Below, in pieces: positions 1 through 7,070 of a DNA stretch of 14,945 nucleotides. The notes under the pieces were generated by a model. The model was not told the origin of the DNA. It did no database searches and worked only from the letters and a program-made list of their open reading frames with translations. The translations under genes and the position numbers were made by a program. Source of the stretch: Pelagophyceae sp. CCMP2097 (taxonomy: Eukaryota > Sar > Pelagophyceae); contig MU657629.1 in the NCBI GenBank assembly GCA_026770575.1, positions 1 to 14,945 on the forward strand. Reading direction: 5' to 3'. Position 1 is the first letter of the stretch. The number at the start of each line of letters is the position of its first letter.

Positions 1-111
1 CTACAGCCTCGCGTCAATGTAAAACTATCGCTGAAAAAAAAAACGGCGAAAAAAAAAAAAAAAAGGAATCTATTCACGCGACAGTGTTCTCACACAAATT
101 AAAAAAAAAAA

Positions 112-155
112 CTTAGATAGTAATAGGTGCCGGCCCCTGCGGGGCCCTATGCGCG
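112..155 (+). repeat. Dispersed hairpin repeat, copy A
   Basis: This copy begins with CTTAGATAGTAATAG and continues, after a short variable stretch, with CGGCCCCTGCGGGGCCC. The second part can fold into a 6-bp GGCCCC/GGGGCC stem with a TGC loop. Copies B (243) and C (5101-5137, minus strand) share both blocks. The identity and function of the family are unknown to me. Confidence 0.75.
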
Positions 156-242
156 AACGAGCCGGTAAGTTCAATCATGGCAATCAACGAACAATTTATA
201 CCAGTCTGAAAAGTTCTTTTGACAGTTACGAACCATAAAAAC

Positions 243-285
243 CTTAGATAGTAATAGCCGCCGGCCCCTACGGGGCCCTGAGGGC
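243..285 (+). repeat. Dispersed hairpin repeat, copy B
   Basis: This is a direct repeat of copy A, 131 bases downstream. It has the same CTTAGATAGTAATAG block and the same hairpin block, with one loop change (TAC instead of TGC) that leaves the stem intact. The sequence between copies A and B is not obviously repeated. Confidence 0.75.
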
Positions 286-534
286 TTGCAGTGTTGTGCG
301 TTTCCCCGGCCGGGGCGGAGTCCCCCGGAGGGAGGGTGTCATGGTTTAATAAAATCCATTTCGGATTATGGGCCCCACTCTCCGTCCTGGGGGGAATTTT
401 ATGGTCGTTTTCGTCATTGTAACTCGCTGGGCAACTCGTACGATTGGAGGGGGCGGCAAGAACGCACGCGCTAAAAATAGTTAATTTTGGCGATTTCTTT
501 TGTGCAAAACGACGTGCGCGGCGGTCTGGGTCCG

Positions 535-1661
535 ATGCGGCGCGCCGCTGCGCTGTGGCTCTGCGCCGTCGAAGCGTCGGCGCGGTACTACGCTCTATCG
601 CCGGAGGACGGCGCGGTGCTGGTTTCCGACAAGGTCTATGTGGCAATCACTCTGGTGGACAAAATCCCCGAAGGATCACGACGCACCTGGACCGACATCG
701 GCGACGCGCCGTCGTCGCAAAACGCGCTATGCGTCCGCGCCGCCTCCCAATTTGTGTGCTGGGCAGGGCAGAGCGCCAGTTCCGGCTACGAATGGCAATT
801 TCTCGACTATACCCAGGCGCCGGGAGGCGGCCCTACAGAACTTTTGATCGAAGCTTACTTAAAGGCCGCCGACTTGTCCGTCACATCGGAAACGTCTTCG
901 TTGGTGACGGCCTGGAAGCCGGCGATGCTCGCCGGATACGCGCCGTCCAAAGCGCCTTCTCGCAGAGTCTTCGACGTCTTCCCGCTCTTTGGAGGTCACG
1001 AGATGGACCTTTTCCAAATCCGAACAAAGGAGCTCTCCGGCGCCGTCGACGTCTTCGTCTCCGTCGAGGCCGACGTGGCGCACTCGGGACTGGCGAAAGA
1101 TGTTGAGTTTGCGCACCACCGAGATCGGCATCCCCGCTTCGCCGAGGTAAACGTCACCGCGCACGTCGCCCGGCTCACCGGCAGCGACTCTGGCAATCGG
1201 GAGGAGGCGCAGCGCGACGCTGCTTTAGAGGCTTTGGTGCAAGCCGGGGCGCGGCCGGGGGATTTGGTCATTTTAAACGACGCGGACGAGGTCACCTCGC
1301 GCGCAGCTTTAGATACGGCCCTCCAGTGCGCCGCCGTCCTCGACGCCGTGAGTGCGGACGTCTTCGACCGTCACGTCCTCTCTGGCCCCGTCGTGTCAAA
1401 AGAGGGGCCGCAGAGACTCCGACAGGTCCGGCCCAAGGGAACGTCTGCGCCCTGTAGGAAGGCGTCTCGCTGGACGCCCTTCTGCCTCTTGCGCTTGAAC
1501 AAGACTGGTACACGTACGACGTGCGCTGGAAATCGAAGAGGCCGTGGGGGACCTTTGCTAGGGAAGGCGCCGTTATGGTGACGGCAGGGATGCTCGGCGT
1601 TTCCGGCGGCGCAACGAATTCGAAATACAAATCCAGACGCGCATCCGAGTGGCGCCGCCAG
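535..1661 (+). CDS. GT17-family glycosyltransferase, apparently C-terminally truncated
   Basis: The first in-frame ATG is at 535. Exon 1 is 535-1347 and exon 2 is 1458-1661, separated by a 110-nt intron (GTGAGT...GTAG) that keeps the frame. Residues 1-16 (MRRAAALWLCAVEASA) form a signal peptide. A beta-rich segment with LCV and VCW cysteines follows, to about residue 130. The catalytic part starts near residue 143 with FDVFPLFGGHEMDLFQIR, then KELSGAVDVFVSVEA, and GDLVILNDADEV near residue 242, the DXD-like motif of this family. Exon 2 adds QDWYTYDVRWK and a WG...VMVT segment. GT17 enzymes (MGAT3-type) transfer GlcNAc to N-glycans in the Golgi; the actual acceptor here is unknown. The family's C-terminal block (GWHxS and a K..SFSH-like motif) is missing. 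A GTGCGC donor at 1662 and then a minisatellite follow, so the gene is either truncated or continues across a long intron. Confidence 0.8.
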
Positions 1662-1678
1662 GTGCGCAATTCTGTGTC

Positions 1679-2500
1679 CTTGAGACGGTCCCGAGACGGC
1701 CCTTGAGACGGGCCTCGAGACGGGCCTCGAGAAGGGCCTCAAGACGGGCCTTGAGACGGGCCTTGAGACGGCCTCTATGGGTCTCGAGATACGCCTTGAG
1801 ACGGGCCTCGATACGGGCCTTGAGACGGGCTCCGAGACGGGCCTCGAGACGGTCCTCGAGATGGACCTCGAGACGGTCCTCGAGACGGCCTCGAGACGGC
1901 CCTTGAGACGGTCTCGGGACGGCCCCTAGACATTCCTTGAGACGGCCCTCGAGACGGCCTCTACGGTCCTCGAGACGGGCCTCGAGATGGGCCTTGAGAC
2001 GGGCCTTAAAACGGGCTCCGAGATGAACCTCGAGACGGGCTCCGAGACGAACCTCGAGGCGGGCTCCGAGACGAGCCTCGCGACGGTCCTTGAGGCGACC
2101 TCTCGACGGCCTCTAGACAGTCCCAGGGCAGTCTCGAAACGGTCCTTGAGACGGCCTCTCGATGACCTCTCGATGGCCTCACGACGGGCCTCGAGATGGG
2201 CCTTGAGGCGACCTCTCGACGGCCTCGAGACGATCCTCGCGACAGTACTCAAGACGGCCTCGAGACGGCCCCAAGGCAGTCTCGCAATAGTCCTTGCGAC
2301 GGCCTCTCGATGGCCTGGAGGCTGCCTGGAGACGGCCTGGAGACGGTCCTCGAGACGGCCCCAAGATGGCCGTTGGACGGCCTCTTGAATATTTCAGACG
2401 TGCCTGAAGACGGTCTCGAGACGGGCCTGAGTCTCTCGAAGACGGTCCCTACGAATGTCCTCTTCGACGGCCCCCAGGAAATGTCCTCTTCGACGGCACG
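1679..2500 (+). repeat. ~12-bp GAGACGG(G)CCTC minisatellite
   Basis: About 820 bases consist of degenerate tandem units around GAGACGGGCCTC and GAGACGGTCCTC, roughly 65 units. Units are most regular at 1690-1910 and 1960-2080 and progressively diverged toward 2500. Units of 10-12 bases mean that all frames drift, so the open frames inside it (arginine-rich LRRA/SRRA runs on plus, VSRP/VSEP runs on minus) are by-products. The array starts 18 bases after the putative splice donor of the GT17 exon and ends about 90 bases before the next coding-like segment. It is therefore either intergenic or lies in a long intron. Confidence 0.9.
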
Positions 2501-2554
2501 GCGGCTTAGTTCCGCGACCCCGCGCGAATACGGCACGGCGAGACGGTTCCTCGC

Positions 2555-2566
2555 CTTATAAAAAGT
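2555..2566 (+). promoter_or_regulatory. TATA-like box
   Basis: CTTATAAAAAGT lies just after the minisatellite and about 25 bases upstream of the first coding-like exon of the next gene. It would fit a core promoter for that gene if that gene is independent of GT17. This is a motif match only. Confidence 0.3.
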
Positions 2567-2590
2567 GCGGGATGGCATTTCTCCTCTTTT

Positions 2591-3532
2591 GGAGGAGCCA
2601 AAGCAGTCGCGACGAAACTCGTGACGGGCATCGGTGTCGAACAATACGGCGGCGCCCTCCTCCAGGTCCGTGGCACCGGCGAGAGCGGGGGCCTTTGGAG
2701 CTTGCTTACGGCCGTTTGTAGGACGAATCGCGCCTCGAGCGCCTCATCGAGAACGGCGTGGCATTCTTCGAATTGGCGACAAAAAAACGCTCCTTCGACG
2801 AGGTGCGTTTACGGAGAGCGTAGGGTTGCGTGGAACGCGTCGTAGGGCGCCGGCCGCATCGAGTTTGAATGCTCCGAATCCGTCGACACTTTACCGCAGT
2901 ACATGCAAGAAAACTCCGCCAAGCTCGCCTACCTCTTCGGCCACCACCGCGGCTGCAGTCGACGGAGGAGCGGCGAGGACCGGCATGCGTTGGATGTTGA
3001 CATCACGAGGGCGAGGTCGGACGCGCCGGATGGGAGGCTATCGAATTTCTTTTACGAGGGAGGTTTTCAAACGAATTCCTATTCCTCCACCGCCGACTGC
3101 GCCATCGACGCTGGCATCGTCGACGAAGCAAAACTGCGTCTCACGACAAAACCAAAGTGCGAATCGCACGGCCTCTCGCAAGAAGGCTGCGACGCCGTTT
3201 TAAGAATCTCCAAAGACATGTGCCGCGAGCACTTCGCAGCGGGCCACGTCGAGCTGGACGGTTCCACGACGCGGTCGTTTTCCATCCCGTTGCTCTTTAT
3301 ATTTCAGGTGCGTCCTTGTTGGGTCCCTCTTGTTTCCACGCTTCACCTCTAGGACCGCGAGGACTTTGTGCTGACCGTCGACGGCGCGGAAATCATCCTG
3401 TCCATCGACGCGGAGACGGACGTATCAACGTACTCGGCGGAGATTTGTTCGAAATACCACCTCAAGCCAGACGACCAACGCGTCCTCCTCCAGGCGCTTC
3501 GAGGCATCCAGCCGCCAAAGTACTACAAATGA
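2591..3532 (+). CDS. Unrecognised protein, four exons, 5' end unresolved
   Basis: Coding-like segments join cleanly: about 2591-2665, 2722-2802, 2846-3307 and 3353-3532 (TGA). The introns are 56, 43 and 45 nt, start GTCCGT, GTGCGT and GTGCGT, and all end in TAG. Every junction is phase 0. The 5' boundary is uncertain because no in-frame ATG is visible upstream of exon 1; the first in-frame ATG is 2903, in exon 3. The protein is soluble-looking, with a mid-part containing YLFGHHRGC and NFFYEGGFQTNSYSS, several cysteines and a helical C-terminal tail. Exon 4 reads FVLTVDGAEI...YSAEICSKYHL, a pattern I associate loosely with C-terminal tails of algal and stramenopile secreted or glycan-related proteins, but I cannot name the family. 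It could be an independent gene behind the TATA-like box at 2555, or the 3' exons of the GT17 gene with the minisatellite in an intron. Confidence 0.55.
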
Positions 3533-4022
3533 CTGTGTTGTTCATGTGTTGTTCTTGCTTCGGCCGCCGTGCCTCCGTTTTTGCCGGGGAGCGGCTTACG
3601 CGACGCGTGTCGTGGAATAGCAGGGCGCGGACGAGCAGAGTCAGACAAGGAGCCACAGAGATCGAAAGGTTTCCAAGGGCAAAGGACACCGCGCGCCGAG
3701 TAAACGCGCCTAAGCGTGGCGTAGAGAAGACGAGCACGGTCCTATAGGCGGGCGCGTTCCGCGTCTCTCCTGGGAATGGCCTCTGATCCCTCGTCGGTCC
3801 ATCGATCCTTCTATCTTAGTAAGTTATAACGGAGAGCAACGTGGCGTCGGGCAGGCCACGCGCCCCTCCGGAATACCTCCGACTCCACGTCGTCTTCGAG
3901 GGTCCCGGTCGCAGAGGTTGATCCCCGAACCGGGCCGGGACCTGCGCCACCGGCCAAAGGTTCCCCATGCCTGATGCCCCAGAGTCCGCCCGTTTAAGGT
4001 GGAATCGAAGAGGATACATACG
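3533..4022. other. Intergenic, nothing recognised
   Basis: This is the downstream region of the preceding gene. It is GC-rich with only short, unsupported open frames on either strand. No AATAAA, tRNA or repeat is evident. Confidence 0.45.
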
Positions 4023-4232
4023 CACACTCGTCGGCACGGAGGCCGCACGGTCGCCGGCTCGGAGGCCGCACAGTCGCCAGCACCGAGGCCGCACCATCGT
4101 CGGCCCTGAGGCCACACCATTGTTAGCATGGGGGCCTTGGTCACCGGGAGGAGGCCGCACGGTCGCCAATATGGGGGCCGCATGGTGGCCGGCATGGATG
4201 CCGCACGGTGTCGGCTCGGAGGTCCTGCACAA
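4023..4232 (+). repeat. 23-24-bp GGAGGCCGCACGGTCGCC tandem repeat
   Basis: About eight degenerate units follow one another, each built around GAGGCCGCACGGTCGCC plus a variable GGCTCG/AGCACC/CATGGG spacer. Units near 4040-4110 are the most alike. One unit near 4125-4150 is shortened. The array ends about 65 bases before the open frame of the WD40 gene. The open frames through it, on both strands, are low-complexity and not credible genes. Confidence 0.8.
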
Positions 4233-4298
4233 GCACGCAACCGTCGCCGTGTCCTGTAGTGCATCCGCCCGAATTCAATCCAAATCCGAGTCCGCTAA

Positions 4299-5022
4299 AT
4301 CAACCAGAACTCGTGGCGGCGCGACTCCGCGGCCGACCGGGTGGAGCGTCCACGCAGCGGCGGGTTCTCTGCCCTCGGCCCGAGGGGCCTCGGAGCCCCA
4401 GGCGCGCTCCCGCGTCCGCTCGGGGGGCATGCCGGTCGCCACCGGGGCCTCGCGGCGCGCCCGGGCGCGCCCTGCCGCTGCCGCGCTCGAGTGTTTGAGC
4501 AGCGCGATCTTCTCACGCCCATCCTCCGGCTGGTGGCCTCGCCCAACGGCCTCCTCGTCACGAAGCGCGTCGTCCGCGACACGCGCGCCGTGACGCTGGC
4601 CCTGCGCAAGCTCGTCTGGCAGGACCGGATTTTGAAGGGCATCGCCATCCTGAAGGGGCACACCAGGAACATCTTCTGCTGCGCGCTCTCGCCCGACGGC
4701 AAGCGCATCGTGACGGCGAGCTCGGACAAGACGGTGCGGCTCTGGGACGGCGCGACGGGCGCGCTGCAGGTTGCGCTCGAGGGGCACACCGACGCCCTCA
4801 AGAGCTGCTTGTTTTCGCCCGACGGCAAGCGCCTCGCGACGGCGAGCTGGGACAAGGCGGTGCGGCTGTGGGACGCCGAGACGGGCGCCCTGCTGGCGAC
4901 GCTCGAGGGGCACACCGACTACTGTCAGCAGCTGCGCTTTCTCGCCCGACGGCACGCGCGTTGTCACGGCGAGCAACGACAAGACGGCGCGGCTCTGGGC
5001 CGTCGCCCTCGAGCGCCGCTGA
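4299..5022 (+). CDS. WD40-repeat protein with frameshift, 5' end unresolved
   Basis: An open frame follows a TAA at 4296 but contains no ATG. A start exon upstream or a lost start is therefore likely; a GTG at 4341 is not a credible eukaryotic start. The first ~50 codons are low-complexity G/P/R. A helical segment (FEQRDLLTPILRLV ... ALRKLVWQDRILKGI) then precedes three WD40 repeats. Repeat 1 reads LKGHTRNIFCCALSPDG...DKTVRLWD, repeat 2 EGHTDALKSCLFSPDG...DKAVRLWD, and repeat 3 starts EGHTDY. One surplus base near 4926-4930 throws repeat 3 out of frame. SCAFSPDG...DKTARLW continues in the +1 frame to the TGA at 5020-5022. No GT...AG intron fits there. WD40 domains are protein-interaction propellers of about seven blades; three is short, so this is a fragment or a repeat-reduced copy. 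Confidence 0.75.
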
Positions 5023-5093
5023 CTCCGTGGGACGCGCGTCGGCGCCTCTTCGTCGCTTCCGATATAAAAAAGGGTTGCTTCAGGTCTACCTGT

Positions 5094-5137
5094 ACTTACA
5101 GGGGCCCCGCAGGGGCCGAGAGCCATCACTATCTAAG
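5094..5137 (-). repeat. Dispersed hairpin repeat, copy C (inverted)
   Basis: Read on the minus strand from 5137, this copy has CTTAGATAGTGATGG followed by CGGCCCCTGCGGGGCCC, matching copies A and B near the left end. Just beyond the hairpin lies a second small stem, CCTGTA-CT-TACAGG on plus (about 5089-5102), not seen in the other two copies. Copies of opposite orientation 5 kb apart argue for a dispersed family rather than a local duplication. Confidence 0.75.
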
Positions 5138-5602
5138 CACTGTATGGCTCCCTAGCGGTCTAGGAAGTGGTTTTGGAACGTTATAAGGAACGTGTTTTAC
5201 AGTCCTGCGCAGGGCCCCTCGACCACGCTCTTGGCGCAATCCCAGTCTGATATCTCTTCCCGGAATATAAATAATACCCCTCACGCCTCACAGTTCCTTT
5301 TTTCCGGCCATTTTCGTCAGTGGGACCCTCTTCACACGACAGGGAGGTAATTAAACGCGTCGCGCCGTCGCCGTGGTTACGTGGTCGTCGTAATGGGTTT
5401 TGTCTTCGGAAGTGTCTGCGGTTCGATTGACGAAAACTATAAGCTGGGCGCGCAGCCTGGCAGGGCAGTACATTAGTACCCAAAAATGAAAAGCGCTAAA
5501 GAAGCCGTTTTTGAGCCTATAGCCAGGCCCCAACGCTTGGCCATAGAGTCTCATGAACGAGTGCGCTCGCCCTAAGAAGATGACACGGTAGATTTTGATG
5601 GA

Positions 5603-5785
5603 ATGACAAAAAACACACGCGTACACAATAAGAACAAAAGTGTAGGTCGCAACACGGCAGCTATAAGTGAGATAACGACGGCCTTAAGAGGCATTAGCCA
5701 TACGAAGAGATGGGCACAAGAGAAATTGGCGCAATCGAAGAGGAAAAGAAACTCTAAGCAACCTCATGCAACAATTAGACGTTAA
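5603..5785 (+). CDS. Small basic ORF, hypothetical
   Basis: An ATG-started frame of 60 codons is rich in Lys, Arg, Asn and Thr (starts MTKNTRVHNKNKSVG, ends QPHATIRR). It sits in the only lower-GC part of the window, so chance open frames there are shorter and this one is slightly more notable than those in GC-rich DNA. No domain, signal peptide or intron is visible. It may well be non-coding. Confidence 0.15.
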   Translation: MTKNTRVHNKNKSVGRNTAAISEITTALRGISHTKRWAQEKLAQSKRKRNSKQPHATIRR

Positions 5786-6004
5786 TCATGAAAATCATAT
5801 GTCGCCTTGCCAGTGGCGAATGCGCCGGCAGTTGCGACTGCGCCGCAAGCAACAGCTACATGAGGAAAGCTACGCAAGCCTGCGGCAACTGTTTCGAAAG
5901 CAACATAAGCACTGCCCCCGGGCTCCAAAGTTTCGGGCTCAGCACTCGCCCCATCGCGCCCGCCTCCGAAAGGCGCTGGGGTCACGGCCTTTGGGTTACT
6001 GCTG

Positions 6005-6807
6005 TTAGGAGCAGAGGCGGAGTTTTTTGAAGAGGTGACCGACGTCGGCCTTGAGGACCGGGGCCGTGGCGAGGCATGTTGCAATGTTTTCAGGTTGCTC
6101 GATCCATAACTTGTGGCCCACGCCGTTTGCGGTCAACGTCGCGGAGAGCTTCTCCAGTGCGGCCACGTTTTTGACCTGCGTGGAAGAGCGTCGGATAGCA
6201 GGAAACCCGGAAGCGCCATTCGAGCTTTCCGGCATCAAAAGATGGTCCGGCGAAAGCCCCGCGGGCCAGTAAAAAAGGGCCCTCGATGGAAGTCAGAGGG
6301 GGCCGTCTCTCGACTCTCCTGCTTCTCGGGTCATCCTCGAGGGCCTCTTGGAAGTGCGCGCACCTCGAGCACGACTTTGTGCATGCGGTCCATCTCGGCG
6401 AGGTACAAAACCGTAGCCGCGTCGTCTCTGCTCTGCCAGACGGCGGCGAGAGATGCGTGGCACGCCTGCGCCACCAAAGCGCCCGCGGGCCAAGTCTCCT
6501 TGAGGTCCTTGCGCAGCACGACCCACTGCACGGGTAAGGCCGCTTCCGCCGCGCCGTCCACAACACCTTCAGCGCCTTCCGCCGCGCCTTCCACGGCTCC
6601 CACAACGCCTCCCGCGTTTCCCGCCCCTGCGTGCGCCGCGGCCGCCGCTGCCGTGCCCCGCGCCTCGCCGGATGGCCCGTTTCCGGTCGGCGCCGATGCG
6701 TGCATGGGGCGCGTCGAGGCGCGGCCGAAGGCGCGATGGAGAGAGGCCGGCCGGAGTGCGCTTGCCTCGACAAGGCACCAGCAAAAAACGAGCGGCCCGC
6801 GGCGCAT
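6005..6807 (-). CDS. PTRHD1: PTRHD1-like peptidyl-tRNA hydrolase (PTH2 fold) protein with targeting leader
   Basis: Exon 1 is 6807-6364 and exon 2 is 6175-6005. The 188-nt intron starts GTGCGC, ends CGCAG and is phase 0. The spliced product is 204 residues. Residues about 93-204 match the PTRHD1 subfamily of the PTH2 fold: [53 protein letters not shown] across the junction, then [19 protein letters not shown] and a C-terminal LFKKLRL. PTH2 proteins release peptides from peptidyl-tRNA; whether PTRHD1 members do so is not settled, so activity is inferred. Human PTRHD1 is about 140 residues. The extra 90 here are a hydrophobic leader ([17 protein letters not shown]), then an LRP- and Ser/Arg-rich stretch, then an Ala/Gly linker. 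A further upstream in-frame ATG at 6930 would bury the hydrophobic segment, so I prefer 6807. The gene is divergent from the GT4-GT10 gene. Confidence 0.88.
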
Positions 6808-6945
6808 GCGCGCCAAACAGGGCCTCGACCGAGGCGAGACTGCAGCCCCGGGGCGGGCCTCGAGAGCTCGAGGGAGCTGCGCGATCCGAGTCGAGGCGGA
6901 TAAATCGCTAAACGACCGTGCACGCGACAAAGGGTTTTCATTACC

Positions 6946-6972
6946 TTTGAATAATACAATTGTATCATCAAA
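6946..6972. promoter_or_regulatory. Palindrome in the divergent promoter
   Basis: A perfect 12-bp palindrome, ATACAATTGTAT (6954-6965), is flanked by TTTGA on the left and TCAAA on the right. This gives a 27-bp near-perfect inverted repeat with a single-base asymmetry. It lies between the divergent PTRHD1 (start 6807) and GT4-GT10 (start 7071) genes, in an AT-rich island within GC-rich DNA. A dimeric transcription-factor site or shared core-promoter element is plausible but inferred. Confidence 0.45.
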
Positions 6973-7070
6973 AATTTAATGGGCTCATCTGCGCGAAAAC
7001 CCGATCTTTGCCCGAGAAGTGTGAAACCCCGCGCAGCAGCATCGCAGCGGTACTGCGGCCTTGCGCGGCC

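Larger units (their letters stand above)
1..534. other. 5' non-coding region with A-rich tracts
   Basis: I see no supportable gene before the GT17 start at 535. The first 110 bases hold three long A runs (near 34-43, 50-64 and 101-111) in otherwise mixed sequence. They are followed by two copies of a dispersed repeat (112 and 243, annotated separately). From about 330 to 420 the DNA is less GC-rich than the genes and contains an AATAAA-like stretch near 348 on the plus strand. This part presumably includes the promoter and 5' UTR of the GT17 gene, but no clear TATA box or initiator can be assigned. Confidence 0.5.
5023..6004. other. Intergenic; no convincing gene
   Basis: Nearly 1 kb separates the WD40 gene from the 3' end of the minus-strand PTRHD1 gene. 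It holds dispersed repeat copy C (5101-5137), TATA-like strings (GATATAAAAA near 5060, AATATAAATAA near 5263) and a stretch of lower GC content at about 5560-5800. Small open frames exist: a lysine/arginine-rich 60-codon frame at 5603-5785 on plus, and a cysteine-rich 80-codon frame at 5788-6030 on plus that runs antisense into PTRHD1. None has family support or splice context. Confidence 0.5.

Noticed and set aside
1649..2388. Arg-rich open frames within the minisatellite, both strands
   Set aside because: The repeat unit lacks stops in most frames, so long open frames arise automatically. The encoded repeats shift frame between units.
1679..4232. CRISPR-like array
   Set aside because: Repeats are contiguous and degenerate with no unique spacers, and the genome is eukaryotic.
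5408..5440. tRNA B-box-like GGTTCGATTGA
   Set aside because: No matching A box or cloverleaf could be folded around it.
5788..6030. 80-codon cysteine-rich plus-strand ORF
   Set aside because: It overlaps the PTRHD1 3' end antisense, is flanked by no splice or promoter signal, and its cysteines come from GCA/TGC-rich sequence.
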